This document shows positions 10,857 through 20,686 of a stretch of DNA of 64,000 nucleotides, piece by piece. This DNA comes from Cupriavidus malaysiensis (GTDB lineage Bacteria > Pseudomonadota > Gammaproteobacteria > Burkholderiales > Burkholderiaceae): contig NZ_CP017754.1 in the NCBI RefSeq assembly GCF_001854325.1, positions 620,001-684,000 of the forward strand, in the 5' to 3' direction. Each line of letters opens with the position of its first letter. Within the stretch, counting starts at the first letter, position 1. A program made the position numbers and the translations under genes. The notes beneath the pieces are model-generated. The model was not told where the DNA came from. It did not search any database and saw only the letters and a program-made list of their open reading frames with translations.

Positions 10857-13016
10857 TCAGAAGGTCGTGCGCAGGCCCACCTTGACGCTGCGTCCCGCCA
10901 GCGGCGCGATGTCGCGCAGCAGGGAGGTCGCATTGCGCGCGTCCTGGTTGGTCAGGTTATCGCCGCGCAGGTAGACCAGGGTCTGGGTGCCGGCCAGCTT
11001 GAACTTGTAGCTCAGCGCGAGGCCCAGCAGCGTATAAGCCTCGGTCGGCGTGTCGTTGGCCGGCACGCGGGTCTGGCGCGCGGCATAGGTGACGTCCACG
11101 CGCGCGTTCCAGGGGCCCGCGCCGTAGATCAGCGCGCCGCCCAGGCGCAGCGGCGCCAGGCGCGGCAGCGGCTCGCCGGTGTCGCGGTTCTTGCCGCGTA
11201 CCAGGTCGACGCGGCCTTCCAGGTCGAGGCTGTCGCCGGCGAAGGCGAGTCGCTCGGCCAGGCGCGTGCGGCCTTCCGCCTCGAAGCCATACAGGGTGGC
11301 GGGCACGCCTGCGTAGCGGAACTCCGGCAGGGCGCCTGCGGTGCCCGCGGCGACCACGTCGCCCGCCTCATCACGTGCATGGCCGGTGGCCTGCAGCGCC
11401 AGGTAGTTGGCGAAGCGGTTGTAGTAGCCGGACAGGCTGGCGCTGTGGGGCCCGTTCTTGAAGCGCACGCCGAGGTCCAGCGAGGTGGCGCGTTCCTTGG
11501 CCGCGTTCGGGTCGCCGACTTCCCAGGTGCCGGTGGCCACGTGCGGGCCGTTGGCGAACAGCTCGTAGAAGGTCGGCGCGCGCTCGGTATAGGCCAGGTT
11601 GCTGCTCAGCGACCAGGCCGGCGTCAGCTTGTAGAGCAGGCCGGCCGACGCGCTGGCGGCGTTGAAGCTGCGGCTGGCGTCGCTGAAGCGCTCGTTGCCG
11701 TTGGCACTGGATCTGACGCGGCTGTGGTCGAGCCGGCCGCCCAGGTCCAGCTTGAGGTCGCCGCCGGCGGCCAGGGGCAGTTCCTCGAACACGAACAGGG
11801 CCGCGTTGTCGGTGTCGGTACTGGGCACGAAGGCTTCCTCGCCCAGCGCCGAGAAGCGGGTCTGGCCGAACTGGGCGCCGACCACGCCGCGCAGCGGGCC
11901 GATGTTGCCATGGCGTGCTTCCACGCGCGCATCCCAGCCGCGGTTGCGGAAGATGGTGCCGGTCGCGCCGTGCTCGATTTCCTTGTGCTCGTACTCGGTG
12001 TGGCTGAAGCTCGCCTTGACCGCCTCCAGCCAGCCGCCGGTGGCGCCGGACAACTCGCGTGCCTCGCCGGCCAGGGCGAAGCGGTCCTGCTTCATCTTCA
12101 GGCGCACGTCGGACTCGGCGGGGGTACCGTATTCGTTGCGGTAGGCGCTGTAGTTGGCGCCGACGAAGCCATCGGCCCAGGTATAGGCGCCGCCCAGCGA
12201 GCCGCCGTCCTGCTGGGCGCTGGTATTGGGCAGGCGGCCGTAGGCCTCGCTCTCGCCTTCGGCGAGGGGCTGGCTGGCACGCAGCGCGGCGCTGCGCGCG
12301 AAGCCGGGAATGCGCTGGTCGCTGGTCTTGCGGGCAAAGGCATCGGCGTGGATGGCGAAGCGGCCGTTGCCGGCCTCGAGCAGGGCGCTGGCGCCGCGCC
12401 CCTGGTCGCCGCCGGCGGTGGCGCTGGTGTCGAGCGCGCCGCCGACGCCTTCCACCGGTGCCTTCGGAATGCGGTTGTCGATCACGTTGACCACGCCGCC
12501 GATGGCGTTGCCGCCGTACATCAGCGCGGCCGGGCCGCGTACCACTTCGATCCGCTCGGCCACCAGCGGGTCGACCGGCACCGCGTGGTCATAGGACAGC
12601 GAGGAGGCGTCGACGGTGCTGCCGCCGTCCTGCAGGATCTTGATGCGGTCGGCGTCGAGGCCGCGGATCACCGGCCGGCTGGCATTGGGTCCGAAACCGG
12701 TCGAGGAGACACCGGGCAGGCCATCCAGGGTCTGGCCCAGCGTGCTGCCCTGGCGCAGCGTCAAGGCATCGCCCTGCAGCGCGCTGGCGGGCGCGACCAT
12801 CTCGTTGAGTTCGCTGCCGAGCGGGTTGGCGGTGACCACCACGGTCTTCAGGGTGTTGCGCTCGGCGCTTTCCGCGGCGTCCGCGCTTTCGGCGGGAGCG
12901 CCTTGCGCATAGGCGCCGCCCGAGGCGAGCAGGGCGGTGAGCGCGGAGATGGCGCGCAGGGCGGAGCGTGAGGGGCGCCGCGAGGCGTTCTTCTTGTGGG
13001 CTTGCAGGTTGGGCAT
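10857..13016 (-). CDS. TonB-dependent outer-membrane receptor, probably zinc-related
   Basis: A 719-residue outer-membrane receptor with a signal peptide (SALRAISALTALLASGGAYA), a TonB-box-like KTVVVTANPLG, a plug domain (LDGLPGVSSTGFG; RIEVVRGPAALMYGGNAIGG) and a beta-barrel that ends in the terminal phenylalanine (VGLRTTF). Substrate cannot be read from sequence, but the gene lies downstream of a COG0523 GTPase operon near zur, as with ZnuD-type zinc receptors. The ATG at 13016 was chosen because the longer frame adds an Arg-rich, unconserved 25 residues. A 168-bp element with terminal inverted repeats lies 63 bases upstream, between it and the rest of the zinc operon. Confidence 0.88.
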   Translation of the reverse strand: MPNLQAHKKNASRRPSRSALRAISALTALLASGGAYAQGAPAESADAAESAERNTLKTVVVTANPLGSELNEMVAPASALQGDALTLRQGSTLGQTLDGLPGVSSTGFGPNASRPVIRGLDADRIKILQDGGSTVDASSLSYDHAVPVDPLVAERIEVVRGPAALMYGGNAIGGVVNVIDNRIPKAPVEGVGGALDTSATAGGDQGRGASALLEAGNGRFAIHADAFARKTSDQRIPGFARSAALRASQPLAEGESEAYGRLPNTSAQQDGGSLGGAYTWADGFVGANYSAYRNEYGTPAESDVRLKMKQDRFALAGEARELSGATGGWLEAVKASFSHTEYEHKEIEHGATGTIFRNRGWDARVEARHGNIGPLRGVVGAQFGQTRFSALGEEAFVPSTDTDNAALFVFEELPLAAGGDLKLDLGGRLDHSRVRSSANGNERFSDASRSFNAASASAGLLYKLTPAWSLSSNLAYTERAPTFYELFANGPHVATGTWEVGDPNAAKERATSLDLGVRFKNGPHSASLSGYYNRFANYLALQATGHARDEAGDVVAAGTAGALPEFRYAGVPATLYGFEAEGRTRLAERLAFAGDSLDLEGRVDLVRGKNRDTGEPLPRLAPLRLGGALIYGAGPWNARVDVTYAARQTRVPANDTPTEAYTLLGLALSYKFKLAGTQTLVYLRGDNLTNQDARNATSLLRDIAPLAGRSVKVGLRTTF

Positions 13017-13078
13017 GGCTCGCAATCGATAGGGGCCGCGCCGGCGCGGTGCCGGCGCGGAGCGACGCGCGGGGCAAG

Positions 13079-13246
13079 TGTCCTGAATCACAAATTCGTT
13101 GACTCGGTGTGTCCTGAGTCCGTCGATAAGCCATGCGATGCGCCGTCACGAATGCCCGCAAGGCTCCAGCCTTGCTGCGCGTCGTTCCTGGCCTCGAACG
13201 TCTTCTCTACAGACCGGGCGATCCAACGAATGGAAGAATCAGGACA
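13079..13246. mobile_element. MITE-like element with 23-bp imperfect terminal inverted repeats
   Basis: The ends 13079-13101 and 13224-13246 are inverted copies, 18 of 23 positions matching: both outer ends read TGTCCTGA and both inner ends read ATTCGTTG. Near the centre is a perfect hairpin, GCAAGGCT-CC-AGCCTTGC (13158-13175). The element is 168 bp, AT-richer than its surroundings and has no convincing gene. No clear target duplication is seen. A third copy of TGTCCTGA lies at 13110-13117. It may be a MITE or a deletion remnant of an insertion sequence. The rest of 13017-13348 holds no gene. Confidence 0.65.
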
Positions 13247-13348
13247 CTAGGCGCCGCCGGGCGCGTGCGGGTATGCGACGGGCCCGGCCGGCGGCGGTCC
13301 GCGGGTCGGTGGATGCTGGTGGAGGCGGGGCCGCTCGGGCCCCGGGGA

Positions 13349-13789
13349 TCAGGCGAGTGCGAGCGCTGCCGGTGGGGCGCGCGGATGGAAGGCTGTGAGG
13401 GGGGCGAGGTCGGGCCGGGCCGCCTCGGCGCTGGCCGGCGCGTGCGGGTGCCCGTGCGCGAGCACGCCGGGCAGGGCCAGGCTGCAATGCGTGTCGGCCA
13501 GGGCCGCCGCATCGAAGAGGACACAAGAGTGGCCGCCGCCCCGCAGAGCGAGCGGGTCGCGCGGGCCTTCATCGAGGGTGCCGTCGGCCAGCGGGTCGGC
13601 CAGCGGGTCCGACAGCAGGCCGGCCGCAGCCGGCGCCGCTTCGGCGGCCGCCAGCAGCGGCTGGTTCTGCAGGCCGCCGTGCAGGACGCGGTGCGTCAGG
13701 CCGGCATGCTGGGCCAGCAGCAGGCACAACGAGAGCCAGAGCGCGTGCGCCAGGCTCGGCCGGCGCGGCGCGTGCCGTTCAGTGCGCAT
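13349..13789 (-). CDS. Small exported His-rich protein of the zinc operon, function unknown
   Basis: A 146-residue protein I do not recognise with certainty. A hydrophobic stretch near residues 14-26 ([19 protein letters not shown]) looks like a signal peptide or anchor. The mature part has scattered metal-type ligands: [16 protein letters not shown] and LAHGHPHAP. It starts inside the end of the COG0523 GTPase gene (11-base overlap, ATG at 13789), so it is translationally coupled to it. The context suggests a periplasmic zinc-binding or receptor-associated role, which is inference. Small Cys/His proteins of this kind accompany TonB receptors and metal GTPases in other betaproteobacteria. Confidence 0.65.
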   Translation of the reverse strand: MRTERHAPRRPSLAHALWLSLCLLLAQHAGLTHRVLHGGLQNQPLLAAAEAAPAAAGLLSDPLADPLADGTLDEGPRDPLALRGGGHSCVLFDAAALADTHCSLALPGVLAHGHPHAPASAEAARPDLAPLTAFHPRAPPAALALA

Positions 13790-15077
13790 GCCCGCAGTCG
13801 CAGCGGTCCGGATCGTGACCGCAGTCGTCGTCGCCGTCGTCGCCGTCGAGGCCGTCGAAGGTGTCGTCCCAGGCGGGGAAGGGGTCTTGCCAGGCAGCCC
13901 AGGCGGACGGGCCGGCGGCCATCTCGGCATCGTCCAGCAGGCAGGCGTCGAGCAGGGCTTCCAGCGCGGCGCGGTCCATGTCCTGGCCGATGAAGACCAG
14001 TTCCTGGCGGCGGTCGCCGAAGCGTGCAGGCTGGCCGTCCTCGTCCAGCATGTCGGCCTCGATGGCGGCGCGGGCCTCGTCCTCGGCCGGCCATTCGGCC
14101 GGATCGACGGCCGCCCACCAGGCACCGGCGCCGCCATGGCGGCAGACGCCGCCGGCCTGGCTCCAGCTGCCTGCGGTGTCCATGCGGCCGGCCAGCCAGA
14201 AGAAGCCCTTGGAGCGCAGCACGTTGCCATGCTCGCGCAGCCAGTCACCATGGATCAGCGCGGCGAAGCGCTGTGGATGGAAGGGGCGGCGGCGGCGGTA
14301 GACGAAGCTGCCGATGCCGTAGGCGGCGGTCTCGGGCACATGCTCGCCGCGCAGTTCGGCCAGCCAGCCGGGGGCCGCGGCGGCGGCCTCGAAATCGAAG
14401 CGGCCGGTGTCGAGCAGGCGCGCCAGCGGCACCTGGCCGAAGGAGGCGGCCACGATGTCGGCGCGCGGGTTGAGGGTGTGCAGGATGCCGGCCAGGCGCT
14501 CGCGTTCGGCTGCGCTGACCAGGTCGATCTTGTTCAGCACGATCACGTCGCAGAACTCGACCTGCTCGATCAGCAGGTCGACCACGGTACGGTCGTCGTC
14601 TTCGTCGCGCGCCTGGCCGCGGTCGCTCAGGTAGTCGGCTTCGTTGAAATCGCGCAGGAAGTGGGCGGCATCCACCACCGTGACCATGGTGTCGAGGCGG
14701 GCGACCTGGTCCAGCGTGGTGCCGTGCTCGTCCTCGAAGGTGAAGGTCTCGGCGATCGGCAGCGGCTCGGCCACGCCGGTGGACTCGACCAGCAGGTAGT
14801 CGAAGCGGCCTTCGCGCGCGAGCTTGCCGATCTCGGTCAGCAGGTCCTCGCGCAAGGTGCAGCAGATGCAGCCGTTGGACAGCTCGATCAGCCGCTCGCC
14901 GGCCTGGGCCACGCGTCCGTCGCCGACCAGGCGCGCATCGATGTTGACGTCGGCGAGGTCGTTGACGATCACAGCGACCCGCTTGCCCTCGCGGTTGGCG
15001 AGCACGTGGTTGAGCAGGGTGGTCTTGCCGGCGCCGAGGAATCCGGACAGCACGGTGACGGGCAGGCGATCGGCCAT
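13779..15077 (-). CDS. COG0523 (CobW-like) zinc-responsive GTPase
   Basis: A 432-residue G3E GTPase. P-loop GFLGAGKT is at residues 12-19, the metal motif CICC is in [15 protein letters not shown] near residue 68, VESTGVAEP follows, and NKID is near 180. The C-terminal 40 residues are rich in Asp, Cys and His (ending DRCDCGHAH), a likely metal-binding tail. COG0523 proteins of the ZigA/ZagA/YciC kind are induced in zinc starvation and deliver metal to selected enzymes. A 13-bp palindrome at 15110-15122, shared with the zur promoter, lies 33 bases upstream. The gene heads an operon with the small exported protein and perhaps the TonB receptor. Confidence 0.9.
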   Translation of the reverse strand: MADRLPVTVLSGFLGAGKTTLLNHVLANREGKRVAVIVNDLADVNIDARLVGDGRVAQAGERLIELSNGCICCTLREDLLTEIGKLAREGRFDYLLVESTGVAEPLPIAETFTFEDEHGTTLDQVARLDTMVTVVDAAHFLRDFNEADYLSDRGQARDEDDDRTVVDLLIEQVEFCDVIVLNKIDLVSAAERERLAGILHTLNPRADIVAASFGQVPLARLLDTGRFDFEAAAAAPGWLAELRGEHVPETAAYGIGSFVYRRRRPFHPQRFAALIHGDWLREHGNVLRSKGFFWLAGRMDTAGSWSQAGGVCRHGGAGAWWAAVDPAEWPAEDEARAAIEADMLDEDGQPARFGDRRQELVFIGQDMDRAALEALLDACLLDDAEMAAGPSAWAAWQDPFPAWDDTFDGLDGDDGDDDCGHDPDRCDCGHAH

Positions 15078-15109
15078 GACAAGCGGAGCGCCGCGTGGCG
15101 CTGGTTATT

Positions 15110-15122
15110 GCAACAAAGTTGC
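15110..15122 (-). promoter_or_regulatory. Candidate Zur operator of the COG0523 operon
   Basis: The palindrome GCAACAAAGTTGC lies 33-45 bases upstream of the GTPase start, in the right place for a repressor site. It matches GCAATTTAGTTGC at 18053-18065, upstream of zur, at 10 of 13 positions, with identical GCAA/TTGC arms. No other gene in the window has such a site in its promoter by eye. Zur binding is inferred from the shared site and the type of gene controlled. Confidence 0.55.
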
Positions 15123-15261
15123 GACTGTAACAGAAAGCCGGCCCGACGCACAGCCGGGCCCAGGCCTCCATCTTAGGCCGGTGTCGATGACACCACAAAG
15201 ACAGAATGACTGCCCGCCGCCGGCCAGGTGGCGGGTGGCGGGCGCGCAGGGCGGCCCGCAC

Positions 15262-15291
15262 AAAACAAAACGGCCCGGCAAGCCGGGCCGT
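15262..15291 (-). terminator. Rho-independent terminator of dksA
   Basis: On the minus strand a perfect stem ACGGCCCGGC with a two-base loop (15270-15291) is followed by TTTTGTTTTG. It lies about 40 bases beyond the dksA stop and should separate dksA from the COG0523 operon downstream. Confidence 0.85.
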
Positions 15292-15332
15292 GCTCTGGCG
15301 GGGGCGCGCTGCCCGCCGGAAGCCGGCAATGC

Positions 15333-16019
15333 TCAGTCGCCGAACAGCTTCTGGCGCAGTTCGCGGCGCTGCTGGGCTTCCAGCGACAGCGTGGCGGTGG
15401 GGCGCGCCAGCAGGCGCGGCACGCCGATCGGCTCGCCGGTTTCCTCGCACCAGCCGTACTCGCCGGATTCGATGCGGACCAGGGCCTGCTCGACCTTCTT
15501 CAGCAGCTTGCGCTCGCGATCGCGGGTGCGCAGCTCGAGGGCATGCTCTTCCTCGATGGTGGCGCGGTCGGCCGGATCCGGCACGATGACCGTTTCGCGC
15601 AGGTGCTCCGTCGTCTGGTCGGCGTTCTTCAGGATGTCGTCGCGCAGCTGTTCAAGGCGATGCTTGAAGAAAGCGAGTTGCGCTTCATTCATGTAATCCT
15701 TGTCGCCCATCTTCAGGATTTCAGCTTCAGTCAGAAGTTTATTGCTGCTCATGGTTGCTGCTGATTCTCTTGTTGATGCGACCGGCGGGGCGGGGCTCCG
15801 CTCGGGTGCAGTGTCCGGCTGCTTGCGCGGCGTGGACGTTTCACTCTGGCTGGCTGCAGTCTTGCTGCTTCGCGCGCCTCCCTTGGACCCGCTTGCAGCG
15901 GCGCGCGCCGTGTCACTGCGGGATCCCGATGCCGCCTTGCGGGACGGCGCCTCTATCGTCTCGGCCGCAACGCTAGCTGTCTTGCTGCGGCTTTCCTTCG
16001 TTTTTGTTGCGGCTGACAT
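15333..16019 (-). CDS. dksA: DksA-family RNA polymerase-binding factor with degenerate zinc finger
   Basis: A 228-residue protein. The last 140 residues are DksA: coiled coil with the tip motif DPADRA intact, ELRTRDRERKLLKKV, then the C-terminal globular region YGWCEETGEPIGVPRLLARP. Canonical DksA has four zinc cysteines; here the first pair reads C-E-E-T and the second S-L-E-A, so only one cysteine remains. Such forms do not need zinc, as reported for Pseudomonas DksA2. The first 85-90 residues are a disordered Ser/Ala/Lys-rich extension. The ATG at 16019 has GAGAGG nearby. It works with ppGpp at rRNA and amino-acid promoters. A -10-like TACAAT lies at 16204-16209 (minus strand). Confidence 0.85.
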   Translation of the reverse strand: MSAATKTKESRSKTASVAAETIEAPSRKAASGSRSDTARAAASGSKGGARSSKTAASQSETSTPRKQPDTAPERSPAPPVASTRESAATMSSNKLLTEAEILKMGDKDYMNEAQLAFFKHRLEQLRDDILKNADQTTEHLRETVIVPDPADRATIEEEHALELRTRDRERKLLKKVEQALVRIESGEYGWCEETGEPIGVPRLLARPTATLSLEAQQRRELRQKLFGD

Positions 16020-16329
16020 GGGACACCTCTCTTTCGCGTCGATCTGGGATGACGCTTGCCGGTGCCCCGGGGCGGAATCAGGCGGTCTCCGCACGAAGCA
16101 CTGCGACCGCGCCTGGCGACCCACCTCGTACCGACGACGGACGCCGTCCTGCCGAACTCGGGTGGCGAATTCCAAGCCACGCCGCCCGCACTAAATCCGA
16201 CCTATTGTACTTGAACAAATTTTTCCGAGATACGGGGGAAAACCGGTCGATTTTGGCGGTCTTTTCCGATCCAGACCCCAAATCCCACCCGAAAGGGGGG
16301 CATGCGGGGCCGGACCGGCGGGCCGGCGC
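16020..16329. other. Intergenic region upstream of dksA
   Basis: This 310-base gap separates the dksA start from the end of the second COG0523 GTPase; both are on the minus strand. It contains an AT-rich core (16195-16265) unlike its surroundings, with a minus-strand TACAAT at 16204-16209, likely the dksA promoter. I see no palindrome of the candidate Zur type and no gene. No clear intrinsic terminator for the GTPase was found. Confidence 0.5.
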
Positions 16330-17430
<1,101 letters not shown>

Positions 17431-17490
17431 TGTCGTTCTCCGTGGAAGGGGAAAGGCGCGGCGCCGCACGGGCGGGCGGTGCCGCCTCGT

Positions 17491-18021
17491 TTATTCGGGT
17501 TGCGCCGGCGCTGCCTGCCGCGCAGGTTCGGTGCGCGCGCCGCATTCGGCGCAGATGCCATTGACGGTCAGCTCGACGTGTTCGACGGCGAAGCCGCTGG
17601 GCACGCGCGGGGCGTCCAGCCCGGCGGGCACGCTGCCGTCGTCCAGGCAGAAGGTGCGGTCGCAGCGCGTGCAGTGGAAATGGCTGTGCCGGCGATGGAC
17701 CTGGGCGCGCGCCGCCTCGTGCTCGACCAGGCTGAAGCGGAAGACGCGGTCGTTGCCGGCGCGCTTCTGCGCCAGGCCTTGTTCGACCAGCCAGTCGAGC
17801 ACGCGGTAGACGGTCACGCGGTCGATGGCTTCGCCGGTGGCGGGAATGCGGTCGAGCACCGCCTGGTGGGTCAGGGCTTCGTCGCTGCCGATCAGGCAGG
17901 CCAGGATGCACAGGCGCGGCTGCGTCACGCGCGCGCCCAGCCGCCGCAGGCGTTCGCGCGCGTCGTCCAGGGCGGCTGCGGCCGGCGCGCCGGCCGGCCA
18001 GGTCTCGGAGGGGTGGGTCAT
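17491..18021 (-). CDS. zur: Zur, Fur-family zinc uptake regulator
   Basis: A 176-residue Fur-family repressor. The winged-helix part includes LGARVTQPRLCILACLI and DRVTVYRVLDWLVEQGL. The dimer domain has HRRHSHFHCTRCDRTFC and, at the end, NGICAECG, giving two CXXC pairs for the structural zinc. The SHFHC pattern and the neighbours (COG0523 GTPases, TonB receptor, DksA variant) favour Zur over Fur or PerR. The gene starts with ATG at 18021. A palindrome at 18053-18065 lies 32 bases upstream, suggesting autoregulation. The frame fits the usual 150-170 residues. Confidence 0.85.
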   Translation of the reverse strand: MTHPSETWPAGAPAAAALDDARERLRRLGARVTQPRLCILACLIGSDEALTHQAVLDRIPATGEAIDRVTVYRVLDWLVEQGLAQKRAGNDRVFRFSLVEHEAARAQVHRRHSHFHCTRCDRTFCLDDGSVPAGLDAPRVPSGFAVEHVELTVNGICAECGARTEPARQAAPAQPE

Positions 18022-18052
18022 GACCCGATTTAACCATAGCCCCCTGGGTGAT

Positions 18053-18065
18053 GCAATTTAGTTGC
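18053..18065 (-). promoter_or_regulatory. Candidate Zur operator upstream of zur
   Basis: GCAATTTAGTTGC, within the larger near-palindrome ATGCAATTTAGTTGCAAT (18051-18068), lies 32-44 bases upstream of the zur start. It shares its arms with the site at 15110-15122. It also lies 115 bases upstream of the divergent hydrolase gene. Zur binding is inferred, not seen. Confidence 0.55.
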
Positions 18066-18179
18066 AATTCTGGCGGGGCTGGCCATGCCTTGGCTTCCGT
18101 CGCGGCGAATGCGCCTATCATCGCCAACAAGAGGCCGGCGTCCCGCCGCGGGGCGCCGCCGCCAGGGAGGAGACCCGAG

Positions 18180-19085
18180 ATGCTCAACGACGCGAGCGCG
18201 CTGCTGTATCCCAACTTCGAACCCTTGCGCCTGAAGGTGGGCGGCGCGGAGATCGCCGGCGTGCGGGGCGGCTCCGGCCCGCCGCTGCTGCTGCTGCATG
18301 GCTTTCCCCAGAGCCACCTGATCTGGCACAAGGTGGCGCCGGCGCTGGCCGACCACTTCACCGTGATCGCCACCGACCTGCGCGGCTATGGCAGCAGTTC
18401 GGCGCCGCCCGGCGGGCCCGGGCATGCCGCCTACAGCAAGCGCGCCATGGCGCAGGACCAGGTCGCGCTGATGGCGGCGCTCGGCTACCCGCGCTTCGCG
18501 CTGTGCGCCCACGATCGCGGCGCGCGCGTGGCGCACCGGCTCTGCATGGACCATCCGGAGGCGGTCAGCCGCCTGATGCTGCTCGATATCGCCCCCACGC
18601 TGGCCATGTACGAGCGCACCAGCATGGCCTTCGCCGCCGCCTACTGGCACTGGTTCTTCCTGATCCAGCCAGAGCCCCTGCCGGAAACCCTGATCAATGC
18701 CGAGCCCGACTTCTTCCTGGCGCGCTGCCTGGGCCTGGGCATGCGCCAGGGCGGTCCCGAGCCGTTCGCCGCCGATGCCCTGGCCGCCTATGGCGCAGCC
18801 ATGCGCGAACCGGCGCGCGTGCATGCCATGTGCGAGGACTACCGTGCCTCGGCCGGCGTCGACCTGGAGCACGACCGCGCCGACCGCGAGGCCGGGCGCC
18901 GGCTGGCGCCCCCGCTGCGGGTGCTGTGGGGCGAGCACGGCGTGGTCGCGCGCTGCTTCGAGCCGCTGGCGCTGTGGCAGGAAGTCGCGCAGGACGTCAG
19001 CGGGCAGGCGCTGCCCTGCGGTCACTACGTGCCGGAGGAGGCCGCCGAGGCACTGGCCGGGGAGATGCTGGCCTTCTTCCGTTGA
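18180..19085 (+). CDS. Alpha/beta hydrolase of the fluoroacetate/haloacetate dehalogenase type
   Basis: A 301-residue alpha/beta hydrolase. The nucleophile motif is HDRGAR, D112, with R113 and R116; the acid is D136 (LLDIAPT) and the base H282 (CGHYVPEE). H157 and W158 (YWHWFF) and Y221 (EDYRA) match the fluoride-binding trio of the Rhodopseudomonas fluoroacetate dehalogenase at a constant offset of two residues (D110, R111, R114, D134, H155, W156, Y219, H280, from memory). The oxyanion HGFPQSH and DLRGYG are also typical. One pocket tryptophan of that enzyme (W185) appears to be glycine here (G187). GGAGGAG lies seven bases before the ATG. Substrate is inferred. Confidence 0.8.
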   Translation: MLNDASALLYPNFEPLRLKVGGAEIAGVRGGSGPPLLLLHGFPQSHLIWHKVAPALADHFTVIATDLRGYGSSSAPPGGPGHAAYSKRAMAQDQVALMAALGYPRFALCAHDRGARVAHRLCMDHPEAVSRLMLLDIAPTLAMYERTSMAFAAAYWHWFFLIQPEPLPETLINAEPDFFLARCLGLGMRQGGPEPFAADALAAYGAAMREPARVHAMCEDYRASAGVDLEHDRADREAGRRLAPPLRVLWGEHGVVARCFEPLALWQEVAQDVSGQALPCGHYVPEEAAEALAGEMLAFFR

Positions 19086-19478
19086 GGCGGTTGCGGCGCC
19101 GGCACGCCGGAGCGCCAGGGCGCCAGGGCGGCCAGGCACCCGGTGCAGCGCCGCGACGGCCTGTTTTGTGACGCTTGTTTCTCATATCTCCTGTTTTCCG
19201 TTCCACCAGGCAGGCGGCCGCTGCGCCGCCAGGCCGCTCCGCCGCCACAGCCAGCGACCGGGTTAGCACTAATGTGTCTGGATGTCTGCAATTGATAGCA
19301 TTGCGCTCCGCCCACCCCGGAGCCGGCGCATTGCCGCGGGGTGACGCCGGGGCGAGGCCGGATCTGCGGCGCCTCGCGGCACTGGGCGGCCCGCCGCGAG
19401 CGGCGGCGGGCACGCGCCTGGCGAATCCGGCCGGGCGCCATACCGTGGACGGGAACAACAGGGTATCCAGGAGAGAAG
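19086..19478. other. 393-base gap with no gene recognised
   Basis: Between the hydrolase and the Bug protein gene no frame looks coding. The stretch 19158-19200 is T/C-rich and 19262-19310 is AT-richer (ATTGATAGCATTG), which would suit a promoter for the downstream gene. No hairpin with a T run was seen after the hydrolase. Confidence 0.4.
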
Positions 19479-20465
19479 ATGAAACGAGTTGCACTGAAGG
19501 TGGCGGCCGCGCTGGCGGTCGGTCTGATTTGGGTGACGCCTGGCGCACATGCTGACGAGTATCCGGGTAGCAAGCCGGTGTCGGCCGTGGTGCCGTTCTC
19601 CGCCGGCGGTCCGACCGACAAGGTTGCGCGCGAGCTGACCATGATCATGTCCAAGCACCTGGGTACCCAGATCGTCATCGAGAACCTGGGTGGCGCCGGC
19701 GGCACCATCGGCGCCAAGAAGGTCGCGCAGGCGCGCAACGACGGCTACACCATCCTGATCCACCACATCGGCATGTCGACCGCGCCGGCGTTGTACCGCA
19801 ACCTCGGCTTCGACCCGCTCAAGGATTTCGAGATGGTGGGCGAGATCGCCGACGTGCCGATGGTGATGGTCGGCAACAAGAACCTGCCGCCGAGCAACTT
19901 CAAGGACCTGCTGCCGTACATCAAGGCCAATGCCAGCAAGCTCTCGCTGGCCAATGCCGGTATCGGCTCGGCTTCGCACCTGTGCGGCCTGCTGTTCCAG
20001 AGCGCGATCCAGACCGAGCTGACCACGGTGCCCTACAAGGGCACGGCGCCGGCGCTGACCGACATCCTGGGCGGCCAGGTCAACCTGATATGCGACCAGA
20101 CCACCAATATCGCCGGCCAGCTCAAGGCCGGCTCGCTCAAGCCCTACGCCGCCATGCAGGCGCGCCGCGTAGAAGCCTTCAAGGACATCCCGACCGCGGG
20201 CGAGCAGGGCCTGCCGGGCGTGGAAGTGAAGATCTGGCACGCCATGTACGCGCCCAAGGGCACGCCCAAGCCGGTCATCGACAAGCTGTCGGCGGCCCTG
20301 CAGAAGGCCGTGGCCGACCCCAATTTCCGTGCCAAGATGGCCGAACTGGGTGCCGAGGCGGTACCGGCCCAGCGCGCCACGCCGGATTCGCTGCGCACCT
20401 TCCTCGCCGGCGAGATCAACAAGTGGACTCCGGTGATCCGCAAGGCCGGCGTCTACGCCGACTGA
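19479..20465 (+). CDS. Bug/TctC-family tripartite tricarboxylate transporter substrate-binding protein
   Basis: A 328-residue periplasmic binding protein with a signal peptide cleaved after GAHA (residue 26). The family core follows: [46 protein letters not shown], and [17 protein letters not shown]. The Bug family is greatly expanded in Burkholderiales and most members stand alone, without TctAB transport genes, as here. The ligand, usually a carboxylate, cannot be predicted. AGGAGAGA precedes the ATG. A strong terminator at 20505-20537 ends the transcript, so it is a single-gene unit. Confidence 0.9.
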   Translation: MKRVALKVAAALAVGLIWVTPGAHADEYPGSKPVSAVVPFSAGGPTDKVARELTMIMSKHLGTQIVIENLGGAGGTIGAKKVAQARNDGYTILIHHIGMSTAPALYRNLGFDPLKDFEMVGEIADVPMVMVGNKNLPPSNFKDLLPYIKANASKLSLANAGIGSASHLCGLLFQSAIQTELTTVPYKGTAPALTDILGGQVNLICDQTTNIAGQLKAGSLKPYAAMQARRVEAFKDIPTAGEQGLPGVEVKIWHAMYAPKGTPKPVIDKLSAALQKAVADPNFRAKMAELGAEAVPAQRATPDSLRTFLAGEINKWTPVIRKAGVYAD

Positions 20466-20504
20466 TCCGCGCCCAGGCTGCCCGGCGGGCGGCTTGCCCA
20501 GCGC

Positions 20505-20537
20505 AAAAGGCCACGCCGGCGGCGTGGCCTTTTGCTT
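20505..20537 (+). terminator. Rho-independent terminator after the Bug gene
   Basis: A perfect 13-base stem AAAAGGCCACGCC with loop GGC (20505-20533) ends in TTTT and continues as GCTTTG. It is symmetric and could act on both strands. It lies 40 bases after the Bug-family stop and isolates hslVU. Confidence 0.9.
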
Positions 20538-20686
20538 TGCGGCGCCGCTGCGCCGCGCCGGCGGGGGGCGTCTATAGTGAGGGAACCGCTGTGCGGCGCG
20601 TGCGCCGCGCAGCCTCCCGGGCGCCGGCCCTTGAATTCGCGCCGGCCGCCGCCACTTGCTGGGCAGATCCCCTCTCCGAAGCCATC

